Assembly: GCF_008831285.2 (NCBI RefSeq)
Contig: NC_045148.1
Location: 19,213,002 to 19,277,001, forward strand
Length of the DNA: 64,000 nt
DNA from: Nymphaea colorata
Taxonomy: Eukaryota > Streptophyta > Magnoliopsida > Nymphaeales > Nymphaeaceae
Reading direction: 5' to 3'
The notes under the pieces are model-generated. The model saw only the letters and a list, made by a program, of their open reading frames with translations. It searched no databases and was not told the origin of the DNA. The first letter of the stretch is position 1. The number at the start of each line of letters is the position of its first letter. This document shows, piece after piece, positions 38,212 through 50,935 of this stretch. The position numbers and the translations under genes were made by a program.

Positions 38212-41200
38212 TTATGATTATTGCTATTTAGTTTTCTACTTTGCCTACATCCTTTTTTCTTAATCAAAGAGTTTTCTCTTGATTTGTTCAATGTTCAATC
38301 TCTTATAAGCAAACCAAATTAATCTGTCTTCTTGAATTTGACAGACAGTTTGCAGATCCTATAGTTGCAGAGGCAACACTTAGTTTCCTTATCTTAAATA
38401 AGGAAAAAATTTTGAGTTCATTCCCAGGCTTGCTGCCCCAGGTATGTCCCCTTACCTTACTACAAATTTCATTCATCACTGTAAGTGTCCATTTTTACGT
38501 ACCAGCACGTGGTCTCCTTGGATTTTCCTCTAGTATAAATATTGTGGATTAGATAGCATGGTCCTAGGGGCTAAGCCTGGGCATCGGGCTGGCCTGGCCT
38601 GGCACGGCCCGACTCGAAAAACCTGAGTCCAAGCCCGGCCTGTTTACATTAAAAAAAATATTTTTAATATAAAATAATACATAAAAATAATTATATATAA
38701 AAAAATAAAAAAATAAAAAAAATCATTATTGGGGCCCGATCCGGGCTTATCGGCCCCACCTGGGCTGGCCCGTAGGGGCCAGGTGGTTCTCTTGTGTTCA
38801 TTTTTATTGTTGACTTGGTTATTTTCTTGATTGATCCTAAGGCTTAGAGGGACAAAGAATGTTTACATAGCTTTTAATTCATGTCCAGTTAATTGCATAT
38901 TGATGCTCCAACCATTTGTCACATCTGGACGATTGCATAATGATGTCCCAGATATTACTTCATGCAAACTTTGTTCATTGCAGTTTTTTCCGTTGCTGCT
39001 GAAGTTAATAGCTTGGCATGGGGAAAAGTAAGTTTTTGCCCCCTTCCTGTATAATTTGTTGATACATAGCAACTTGTTTTGAATTATTAATTTGTTTTCT
39101 GCTCACCATTTTTATCTAACTTTCTTTTTGGACATTGATTGTTAGTGCTTTAAATTATTAGCATATAACATATCTTCCTTCCTTCATTTCAAATTTTGTG
39201 ATATGTTTGTCTCATAGTTTCATCCTTTTCCCAAGTTGTGGCAGAGACGAGAGCCAACAAAAACTAATGCATCAAATCATCCTTGTTTTTGTCTTTCTAT
39301 GATACACTGCAACCTGATGCTTAGCTCCTCTTACTGTCAGCTTTATCTCTCACCTGCTTCTATTAGAAGCGTTGAAGGAGGATGTTAGGTGTCATAATTT
39401 TGTCAAAATTCCATGTTGACATTTTTTTTATTCATTAATCTTGTTTTGACCTTTACGTCATATCTGTTGTGTTTTAGTTTGTAAATTTGCATAGTCCATG
39501 TGGAAGAAAGATACCGCTGTACAAAACTTGAGCTTTTGATATTTTTGCTTTCACAGGTTGGAAAAATCCTTTTTGATGGTTTTTCCTGCAATGGTGGCAC
39601 AGGGGTCGTTTCTTCCACTTTTTCCATCGCTTGTGGATCTGCCAAGTGGGTTTTCTTTTGTTCTAAAACATTTGTTACTACTCTACATAATGGGCTCTGG
39701 TTTGTTAGTTAAAGTATTTGTCCTTTATTAGAAAGGTTGCTGTTGTTCCCTTATGTTATATGTGATAGTGTATGGGCAGGTAAAGCAATTAGACACATTT
39801 TTTGTATCCTTAGATTTCAGGGTTGAATCTACTCCAATCTGCTTATAGGAACTTATTCAATGGCTATTCAGGTGTATCTTGAGCCATCTGAGGCTACGTT
39901 AGTGGATTTTTCATTCAATCACTCCTAGGTTTATGTGCATTTTTTATGGAATCATTTAGTTGTTTCCTCTGTTGCTAGTTCAAGTACGTGACTTCTATAT
40001 GATCATGTTTTGTGATAATAGTGCACCTTCTCACTATATCGTTTTCTTGGTGGAACTTTATTTATGCAAAATAAGTACTGGTGATAGCTTTGGAGAAGGT
40101 GGAAAAGAGTTCAGGGTCCCTAATAGGGAGCAGCATAGCATCAATGCAGAAGAGTACGGCACCTGAGGTTATCTTTATATCTTTAGAAAGAATAGGTCAA
40201 ATCATCTTGTTGCTCATTATGTGATGATTATCTTCTGTTCTCTTACAGATGCTGCTTGCACTTATGGATGAGGCCTACACTGGCTCCAGCATAGAAGATA
40301 GAGGAGCAGATTCAGGGGATGAGAATGATAGATCTGTAGATGTTGCTGATTCCCTGTTTCTGGAACTTCTGAAGGATGAGAATGAAGGGTTATCTGTATG
40401 ACTCTGGCTTGAGATGCCTGCGCCTATCTATTTTTCTGCAGAATGCGCAAACTATCTTTTGTAGGTTCAAGTGTTTTTCTTTGCAAAATGTACTTTACAC
40501 ATATTATTTTTTACTTTTGGGTTTCCCTATCGTCATACATTATTTCAATATAGATGTCTGTTGCAGCCGTGAGTCTTGGAGAGAGAAAAAGTTTTCTTTA
40601 CGTTAACCCTAATCTCCCTTATAAAAGAGATTATGGTAGAAAAGGGATTTACAGATTACATCAATGAAAAATAAAGAAAATATTAAAGAGGTCTTATAAC
40701 TCTTTAATATTACGAAAAGCCACCTAGAAACATAAACTCTTCTAATTCAACACTCCCCTTCAAGCTGGAGCATACATATTAAACATGCTCAGCTTGTCAC
40801 AACATCTAGAGAAATCACCAATAGTAAGAACTTTGGTGACGATATCTGCAGCTTGATCTTCTGAAGGAACATGAATAGTGGCAATGCTTCTAGCTTGAAC
40901 GAGATCCCGAATGTAATGGCATTCCACTTCAATATGTTTAGTTATTTCATGGAAAACTGGATTGTTTGCAATGTATGTGGCTGCTTGATTGTCACAATAC
41001 ATCTTCATGGGATGCAGAATCGACACACTTATGCTAGATAGCATGGATCTAGCCCAAGTCATTTCTGCTGTTGTTTGAGCCATAGCTCTGTATTCGGATT
41101 CTGCACTAGATCTTGACACCACACCTTGTTTTTTGCTTTTCCACGATATAAGGTTGCCTCCCACAAATACACAGAATCCTGTGGTAGATTTCCTGTCTTC

Positions 41201-44200
41201 GACTGAGCCAGTATAGTCAGCATCACTATAAGCTTCCACTTCTAGGGTCTTGCATTTTTTGAAGAAAAGGCCTTTGCCAGGAGACGATTTCAGATATTTG
41301 ACCACCATCAAAGCAACATCCCAATGAACTTTTCTAGGTTTTTCCATAAATTGACTTAGCTTCCCCACTGCAAAACTAATGTCTGGTCACAATAACATAG
41401 AGGAGTTTTCCAATAAGGGATCTATATGATCGAGAATCTACTAATTCTCCTTCGTCATCATGAAGATGTATGCGTGGATTCATAGGTAGATTAGCCGGTT
41501 TAGCTCCTAGCATCCCAGTGTCCTGTAATAAATCAAGAACATACTTCCATTGAGAGAGAACGACATCATCCCTATTGCGAGCAACCTCTATTCCCAAGAA
41601 ATAACGTAGTGGACCAAGATCTTTCGTCACAAAGTGTTTTTGAAGGAACAACTTTGCATCGTAAATTTCTTGATCGGAGTCGCCTGTCAGGATAATATCA
41701 TCAACATAAACCACTAGAACGGTTATACCCCTGGAAGTCTTCTTGATAAACAGAGAATGATCAAGAGGAGATCTCGCAAAGCCACACTTTGAGACTACCT
41801 CGGAGAACTTGTGAAACCACGCACGAGGACTCTGCTTGAGTCCATAAATGGCTTTCTTCAGTTTGCACACTTTTCCACACTCCCCCTGTCGTTCAAACCC
41901 TTGTGGTTGTTGCATATAGACGGTCTCATCAAAATCACCATACAAAAAGGCGTTTTTGACATCAAGCTGATACATGTGCCAGTCATGGTGTACAACCACT
42001 GAAATGATAAGACGAATGGTTCCCAACCGAGCAACTGGAGAGAAGGTCTCAAAGAAATCCACCCCGTAAGTCTGTGTGTAGCCCTTAGCAACCAACCGAG
42101 CTTTGTATCGTTCCATAGAACCATCAGAATTATATTTCACTGTAAATACCCACTTAGAGCCAACAATGTCACAATCAAGAGGAGGATCAACAAGTTCCCA
42201 GGTGCCTCGCTGAACTAATGCATCCATCTCATCTTGCATAGCCTGTCTCCACTGGGTATCTAATAAAGCCTGCTGATGACACGTAGGAACTGTATGAGCA
42301 GTCAGAGCTTGAATAAACTGTTGCATACTTTTACCCACACCGTCAGTAGACACAAAATGAGATATAAGATGCAGAGTACATTGTCGCTTGCCTTTGCGAA
42401 GAACAATAGGTAAGTCTTGACAGGGATCAGACGGACTAAGGCTACTCACTTCAGATGAACTTACCTCCTGAGAAGCGATTGGCGAAGGATCATGAGAAGG
42501 GTCCTGTCGACGTGTGTAGACTAGCGGAAGATCACAAAACTTGGACACTACAGCCGAAGAGTCTTTAGAAGGTGATTCAAAAGGGAATGACTCCAAAGGA
42601 ATAGGTAGTGGGTCTGGTGACCGTGGCATCTCAGTAGAGACAGGAGTTGAGTTATAATAAGGTTGAGACTCAAAGAATGTGACATCCATACTGATATACT
42701 TTTTTTGAGTCAAGGGATCAAATCATTTTATGGTTTCTGGAGTAGCCAATGAAGATACATTTAATGGCTTGGACCCCCAATTTATCACGTGTGGGTCCAA
42801 GTATGTGAACAAAGCATGTGCAACCAAATACTTTGGGAGCTACTGGAAACAAGGGTCTTTGTGGGTGCATAAGTTTAATGGGAACCTGGTTGTCAATGGA
42901 GGATGAGAGTAAACGATTGGTCAAGTAACAAGCAGTGAGAATGACATCTCCCCAAAAATATGCAGGTAGATTAGTATGAAGCATAAGGGAACGAGCCACA
43001 TTTAAAAGTTGGCGATGTTTGCGCTCAGCTATTCCATTTTGCTGGGAGGTATGTGGACATGTAAACTGAGGAGAAATGCCATTATCAGAGTAAAACTTCA
43101 TTAAGGTAGATGTCTTGAACTCAAGAGCATTATCAGTGCGAATGCTTTTAACAAGAATACCAAACTGGTCTTTATTTCAATAATAAGGTTTTTGAGAGTA
43201 CATACAACTTCAGACCTTTCCTTCAAAAGGAAGACCCAAGTGACTCGAGAATAATCATCAACAATGACAAGGAAATAACGAAATCTTGATCTACTAGCAA
43301 CTCTGCTAGGACCCCACACATCAACATGAAGAAGATCAAATAGTCCACAATTGGACAGACTAAGACTCGATGAATAACTGTTACGGGTGTGTTTGCCAAG
43401 TTGACAGACTTCACACTGGAACGACTCTGGTACTGAAAGATGTGGAAGAAGATGACAGAGCTTGGAGACAGATGGATGACCAAGTCTGAGATGCCATTAG
43501 AAGGAGGAGGACAACAAGATGATCGATGATGCTGCAATACCCATTGGATCCGGCAGGAAGTAGATGCCCCTTTTCTCATAGCCTCCACCAATCGTCTTCT
43601 CAGTTTGCAAGTCCTGAAATGAACATAAACCAGAGTCAAACGTAACACGACAATGTAAATCATTAATCAATTGTCCAACCGATAACAGATTTGTGGGAAA
43701 CTTAAGAGCATATAACACATTGGGAATAGTCATAGACTGAGAAATCTCGATATCTCTATAACCCATAATAGGTGACCATCTACCATCTGCAAGTCTCACA
43801 TGACGTGTCTGAGGTAATGAGTGTAGCACAGTAAACATAGAAGGTTTACTACAAAATTGCCTCGATGCCCCTGAATCAATAATCTAAGTAGTACCTGTAT
43901 CATGTGGGATAGTATCAACAGACATAGCGCTGTCGATCATGACTGTGGAGGCCGACGGCTGAGTAGATCTGTGTGCTAGGAAGTCCTCATACTCTGACTT
44001 GTTGATATTCACAATCACTGTATGAGGATGAGAAGAAGATAAAGACCCATCTAGAACTGATGACGCTGCCTGGAAAGATCCAATAGGAGACTGTAAAGAG
44101 TTCTTGCCCTGCTTAGGTGTAACATTTCTTCCTAGGGAAGCAGCGGAAGGACGACCATGTTTATCCCAACATCTGTCTTCCAAATGCCCTATTTTCCCAC

Positions 44201-47200
44201 AATAGGTGCACTGAAATCTCTCTTGACCTCCTCCTAACCCTCGACCTATGCCTCTCCCCTAAATGAACTGCGTGCACGACCTCTTGAGGCTACCAAGGCA
44301 GAGGCATGGATATCACTAGAGGGCGGAGAAAGGGTTACAACAAGGCGGCTGAGTCTGTTGTAAGCTTCAGATAGGTTAGGGATTTCTGCTCCAGTCAACA
44401 TCTGCGCCTTTGCTACTGCATATTCAGGAGAGAGACCCTGCAGAAACTTCGCAACCATAGACTGTTCACCATGAGTCTTATGGCATGTTGGACATAGGGG
44501 ACGTAAAGCTTTAAGTCGTTCATAGATCGACTTGAGGGAAGCGAAATACTCAGCAAGACTCTAGTCACCCTGTTGCAAATTAAGTAATTCCTCCTTCACC
44601 TGCAATATCTTGCTAACATTCTTGTCATTCGAGTAAGTTTGTTTCAAAAAATCCCACATCTGTTTGGGAGAGGTATAGAATGCAATAGTAGAAGTAATCT
44701 GTGATTGCACACTATTCATGATCCAAGACATGACAATATTATTATCTTCCTTCCATAAAACATACTTCCCACTCTTTTCCACAGGCTCATCTTCTTTTAT
44801 AACATGCTCATTCCGATGTCCAATCACAGACATCATAAACACACGAGACCAAATCTCATAGTTAGACCCATCTAACTTTACAGTAGAACCATAAGAGAAT
44901 GGATTTCCTCCACTTTTAACCTCATGAGAGAAATCAGTTTTGGGATTTTCAGCCATCGCAAAACTATCAACAAGAGATCAACCACCAGCAGCCCACAACA
45001 ATAACAATATATATATATATCTGTAGAGAATGCGACTGATCGGCAATGATAAAAGTTCAACATCACACAACAGAGGTAAACACTATCAAGCAGTACGCAA
45101 CACTTCTCCCAAACAAATTACGAACAACCAGATAGTAGAATTGAATAATATCGTGAGGAGAAAGCAACCCTTCTTAAGAAAAATTACCTCCACAGCAGAC
45201 CCACGGTAGAGGAATGCTGTAACAATGCTGTCCACCTACTAACATAAACCTCACGACAGCAGAAACTAACCCAGAACTGCTAGTTTCTGTGATTACACCT
45301 GCTAGTTGTTGCTTTCTGCTATTTAGGAGACAGAAAACTGAAACTGTTGCTGTTTTCAGTCTCCTATCGACAAAATCTTTGCTTTCTACTGCCTGTTTGC
45401 TCCTTGAGAAAATTGAAAACTGCTGTTGCTTTCTGCATATTACAGCAGACTGTTGATTTTAGAAGACTGTTGCTGGCCCACGTACAAACTTTCAGAAGAT
45501 TGCTGCTGATTTCTGCATATTACAACAGACTGTTGCTGCTTTGTTTTTAGTCGTCCACCTACGATCAGCAGAGCACCATCCACGACAACAACAAGGCTGA
45601 AACAACCTTCACGATCAGCAGATCAACTCTGCTCCACATGCCAAACGCTGCTCCACACGATCTGAGGTTTTCATACCAAACAGCAGGCACGAGCCCCACT
45701 TAAGGATCTGATCACGGCTTCCACATGGGCGTGATCAGTCATTCTCCACGCAGCACACCCAACTTTTATCTCTTTTACTACCTCCCTGTTGGTGGGTAAG
45801 AAGAGATGAAGATGGGTGGCGGGAAGAGGAAAGAAGAAGAAAGTTGCTGGAAAAGGAGGTCGCCGGAAAACTTACTTGACTGTTGCCGCATGAGACCGCT
45901 CTGATACCATGTTGCAGCCGTGAGTCTTGGAGAGTGAAAAAGTTTTCTTTACGTTAACCCTAATCTCCCTTATCAAAGAGATTAGGGTAGAAAAGGGATT
46001 TACAGTTTACATCAATGAAAAATAGAGAAAATATTAAAGAGGTCTTATAACTCTTTAATATTACGAAGAACCACCTAGAAACATAAACTCTTCTAATTCA
46101 ACAATGTCTAACTGGTTTAAACTTTAAACTACATTGAAGATTAAGGAAGCATGTCATCACTGGAACATGTCATCACTGGAACAATTTTTGTTTAGCTTTT
46201 GCTACTAACAAAGCCTTGAACATTCTATATCATGCTTTGATTATTTAATCTCAGGACATTACTTTGAAATAAATGTCTACTTGGGAGCATGGCTTATTGG
46301 GATCTTTTTGCAGTTTGCTAGGTGGTGGGAAGCGTTGACACATATGTGGATTGGCTTTAGGTTCTTACTAGAAACAAAAAAAACCTTATGACTTAATTTA
46401 ACTTCATCAACCACCCATATCTGAATAAGGCTTAAAAGTATTACTAAGGAAAAATTTAAAATGCTTATACAATGTTATGGTTTGGTTTATGTCTTAAACA
46501 CAATAATCCTACCATGCAATCTTGGTCTTTGATCCATAGTTTCTTGCTTCTTACTGATGACTATATTGAATTTGTTTAAAGTGTTCATTACTTATTCTTT
46601 CTCTCTTTAGGAGCGTCACTGGACGTCTACTGGGATCGCAGCCTCATTGCAGGCAGCTATTGGTACCAGACAATCTGATAGGCTAAGGCAGTCTCTCCAC
46701 ATGTCTGTGCGGCTTCTTGATGTTTATTTTGCAATTGCTCTAGAAGAAGTCAATGACTGTATGTTGCATAACCATTTTGAAATCTTATTCATGTAACTGG
46801 GCACTTTTCTCTCCTAAGATAACTTTTTACTGCAACTTAGATCTCTGGCTATCATGTTCATGCTAATGTTTTTCTGTTGTTTGACATTATTTCAGCTCTA
46901 ATATGTGCTTTGATTCCGTTGCTGATGACAAGACACTCAACACTATTCCCAGACAAGAACTTTATTGCTGAGGTGTGTGAATATTCCATTTAAGAGTTTC
47001 CTCTTCTCATTCTTGTGCTATGTATATGCTGCGTCTATGCTGCTGGTTGAGACTGTGTAGCTTATACTTTGAACTGGTGTGACACCAAGAAGTTGATCTT
47101 GATGTTTTTTCATGAATGAGTTTACGTTGCTTTTCTAGTTCCCGTTGGAAAAGGATCGGCATAGTTACCATTAGCATGGATACTCATACTCATTGTACCA

Positions 47201-50200
47201 CAAGGTCCAGATGATTCAAATGTCAAATGGTGGAAAATCTGCAGCTGACAAACATAAACATAATCACAAAAGTAGCCTGAAACATTAGAACAACTGTAAT
47301 GTAATAAACAATGGTAAATAGTACATGCTAAAAAATATCAAAAGGTAAAATTTATTGCCTTTGAGTTTGGTGCTTAGTGAAAATAAGCAGAAGCTGCACC
47401 TCCATAGGTTATGGGTTAATAAAATGTAAAAATCATATTGGAGACTTAGCGGCACAGGTTTGTCATATTGTATGTAATATACAAGAAAAGAAAGTTTTGA
47501 AAATGAATGAGCTTAAAACAATATAAAAAGCATTAATAATGGAAAGTATTTTAGAAAAATTATAGAATGAGAGAAAAAAGGAGCTAAAAATGGCTCTTGA
47601 GGCTCAAGAACACCCTTAATGTGACTGGTTGTCTTTTTTTCTTCTGTAGTGTGATACTTTTTGTCAACTTTTATGCCATTGGGTGGATTACTACTTTTTA
47701 ATTTTTATCAGCTTTTATGAGATTGGTTGGATTATGGTTCAGCTCAACAAATTATTTAGTCCCAACGTGGAAATATATTGTAATGGTTTGTAATCCAGTA
47801 CCTTGATACATTATATTGCATTATGTAATAGCACACAATTTTTTAACAACATTGGTCATGCATGTACATGCCCAAATAAATAACACACAAAAGTTAATAC
47901 CAGTCATAGATATGGTGGGTACTTCTAAAATATCTGGGAAAACTTAATAGGTAAATTTCTTGAAGTTTTTCAAAGAGAATGTTAATAATGCTTGTCATGA
48001 TCTTAGCAGAATAGGCAAATATCAAAATGATCAGTTAGCTTTACTTTTAATTTCTTTTTTACATTTTTTTTAAAATTTATTTTTTTCAATATTTTCTTTC
48101 ATGTTTCTTTCTTATACTTCTACAAACTTCTCTTTTCTTGTGTTGAAATGTTCTGTCTTGATTTGATATGACTATTTGTTTAGAAACCTTTTTATGCATA
48201 TGCATATATTATGTATATTCTTGTAATATGGCAATAATAAGAACTTGAGCCACCAAGAAATATATTCATTATTTATATTCATAAAAAAATAAACTAATAA
48301 ACAAATCAAAACGTGTTTTGCCCATGCCCAAGCCATGTCCAGTACCTGCATCCATATCCAGCTGTTTGAAATGTATGCAGTACCATTTACTGACCTCTAC
48401 TGCTTGCACAAATGCATGCACATAAACAACATATGCCATCATTCCCATGCACATATTTATGTAGTATGAATGCGCAGAAGCATGTATCTAGTACCTCAAA
48501 GTCCTAGTTATAGCCTTCTAGGTGTCTTTTTTGCTTACGCTGAAACTGAATACGATTTTGTCAAATTATAACACCAGATCAATTTAAACACAAGGTTCAG
48601 TTTCTTATCATAAACATACAAGTGCTTCATTTGGTTGCTCTGAAGCTCATGCAAATTGAGAGGCAGAGAGATATCTATTCCGGTTAAGAACTGGGGCCTC
48701 AAGTCACTTCAAAGCATGAAAAGTACATCTAGAACATGTTTTCTACCAAATCCTTGCCAAAGAACGCTAATTCCTCTCAATTATGAAACTGAGACTACCT
48801 TAAAATCAGAGAAAGTTTCAGGTTCTAGTCAGTTTAACACGTTAGTATTACATAAATCATGCCAAAGATCCGAACTTGAGTTTTTTATTATCTGGAGATT
48901 AGATTTATGTAAACAAATAGTCAGGTGATGTGAGATGTATGTGTTGGCAATTTGGCATGCATGTGTGTTGTGTGCATGTGTCTGTAATGTGGTCAGCTTA
49001 GTATGAATTTACATGGACCAACTATTTATCTAATGTGCATATGGTTAAATATAAGCTTTGAGAAGAGAATCTCATGGTAAGAGGTATATCTTACTCATTT
49101 CCGACAATGGGAATGGAGGATGTCTTATGCTCTCCATGTCATCTTTTACAACATTGACATGGTTCGAGTTATCTTTTCACCAAAAACTTTCTAAATGAGA
49201 TTTTTGCTTATGATAGTAATTGGTATTTGTACACTTCCAATCACAACCCATGTGTTGCTTTTGCCTTAGGTACGGCGAAGTCTCCTGGAATTTATGCTGG
49301 CAGCTTTTCAGCGATCCCCCGGCTTCATTGCAATTTTAAAGGTTATACCAACAAGTATTTTGTGGTTTTTTGTTGTGGAAAAATTGTTTTCCCTTCGTTT
49401 GCATTTCGAATGTGTTGTTGCTATATGTAGTTCATGCCCCTCATCAATCAGATTTTCATGTTTAATTTTCTGTCTACCATACAATTTAATCACGTAGTTG
49501 ATTTTTATTGCAGAAGCCTATCATTGACAGACTTGGAGAAGCATACGACAGCAGTGCTAAGGTAAAACTGAAGCTGTCAAAGTTTTATCCTTTTACAGTC
49601 ATCAGTGCTGGCGAATACAACTATAGGCATTTGTGAAGCTCTGAACAGCAGTAACTACCCACTACAGGACTTCTACTTGAATTTAGTTACCAAAAACCAC
49701 ATGCAAATTGTTGACAGTGAAAAGATAATACCTTTCTGAGCTATCCACTCTCTTATCAAAATGAGTATCCATTTCAGTGGATAAAATAAAAAATGACAAG
49801 GGTGCTCAATAGAAGATCGTTATTGGCCTTGATTAGGGAAGATCTGGCAAGCAGAATGGCTAGGTTGCCAACAGCTATGTTGGGCTGGATTTTGGGTCAT
49901 GATCCTCTTGGCAGATGCTGGGTTGTACAGGTCTAACATTCATCATTATAGAAGTTGATAGGATCAAAATAATTTGAGAAGCAACAAAAGCTATTTATGC
50001 TACATACGAGTCTTGGAAAAGGTCATTACTAATGAGTCGCTATTTGGAGTTGCTTGTGCTCGGTATGCTTCTGGCAGCTTGTCGTTAAATGTGAAAAATC
50101 AAAAACTGCTTCATGGTCCCTCAAGAACTGTGGGGTAATCAAATCCACACGTCTCCTTATGGTTGGAGGGGATTAATTGTTGTAGGACAGATGACAACCA

Positions 50201-50884
50201 GATATATGTGTGTGATAACTTCTTGTTTATTCTCGTACATAACTTGAGGAATTTTGCCCACCTCTGAGCTGATATCTATGCTTGGGATTTTTCTTTTTCC
50301 AGAATGAACTTGCATTACAGTTGTGTTGGGCTATAGGCGAGCATGGAGGTGGAGGAACATCTCACAAGGACACTGCTAGAGAGCTTTTTGAGAGCTTAGA
50401 ATTGCTTCTATACGAAAATATCTCATCCAGGTCATTAGTAATGTGTTTCAACTTCAAGCTATGTCGCATAGGCTTGGATTTATGGAAGATAAAGCACAAT
50501 AATTTTAAAAAAGTGTGGGATGGTCACAAATATCATTTTTGCTTGAAAATTAATTCAAAAGTTTGCTTTTCTTAGAACAATCTTTAGAACTAAGAACGAG
50601 CATACAAAAATGTTGAAAAATGCGAAAACTATTTTTTTTTTCAAAAATTGATTGAAATTCAAAGTATTTAATAATCTAAGTCTCACGGATACTTCTACAA
50701 GGCAGGATTACCCATGTCAGCACGACCCAACACTGGTGTGGCAAGGGACATGGTAGTTTTGAGTTTTAACTTTTGTAATTTCTTTAGCATGTTTTAGGTT
50801 TTTTTGGGTACCTTTTGGCACTAGTATCTTTTGTCCAGTAATATATATTTTTATGAACATAAGCAATGAATTTATGTGTTCCTA

Positions 50885-50935
<51 letters not shown>

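Larger units (their letters stand above)
40559..46103 (-). mobile_element. Complete Ty1/copia LTR retrotransposon, coding capacity broken
   Basis: The element is 5,545 bp with 194-bp LTRs at both ends (TG...CA on the minus strand), an initiator tRNA-Met primer site, a polypurine tract, and ATGTC on both flanks. Read on the minus strand the order is gag, protease, integrase, reverse transcriptase, RNase H, which defines copia rather than gypsy or a caulimovirus. Stops in gag and before the protease, plus frameshifts in integrase, before reverse transcriptase and before RNase H, make it non-autonomous. The two LTRs differ at about 7 of 194 positions, so insertion is fairly recent. It lies antisense in intron 8 of the AP-5 beta-like gene, and the flanking exons keep their phase. 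Confidence 0.95.

Noticed and set aside
40760-42713. Endogenous pararetrovirus origin for the YVDD reverse transcriptase
   Set aside because: Integrase lies before reverse transcriptase, LTRs and a 5-bp target duplication are present, and there is no movement protein or coat domain. This is a Ty1/copia element.
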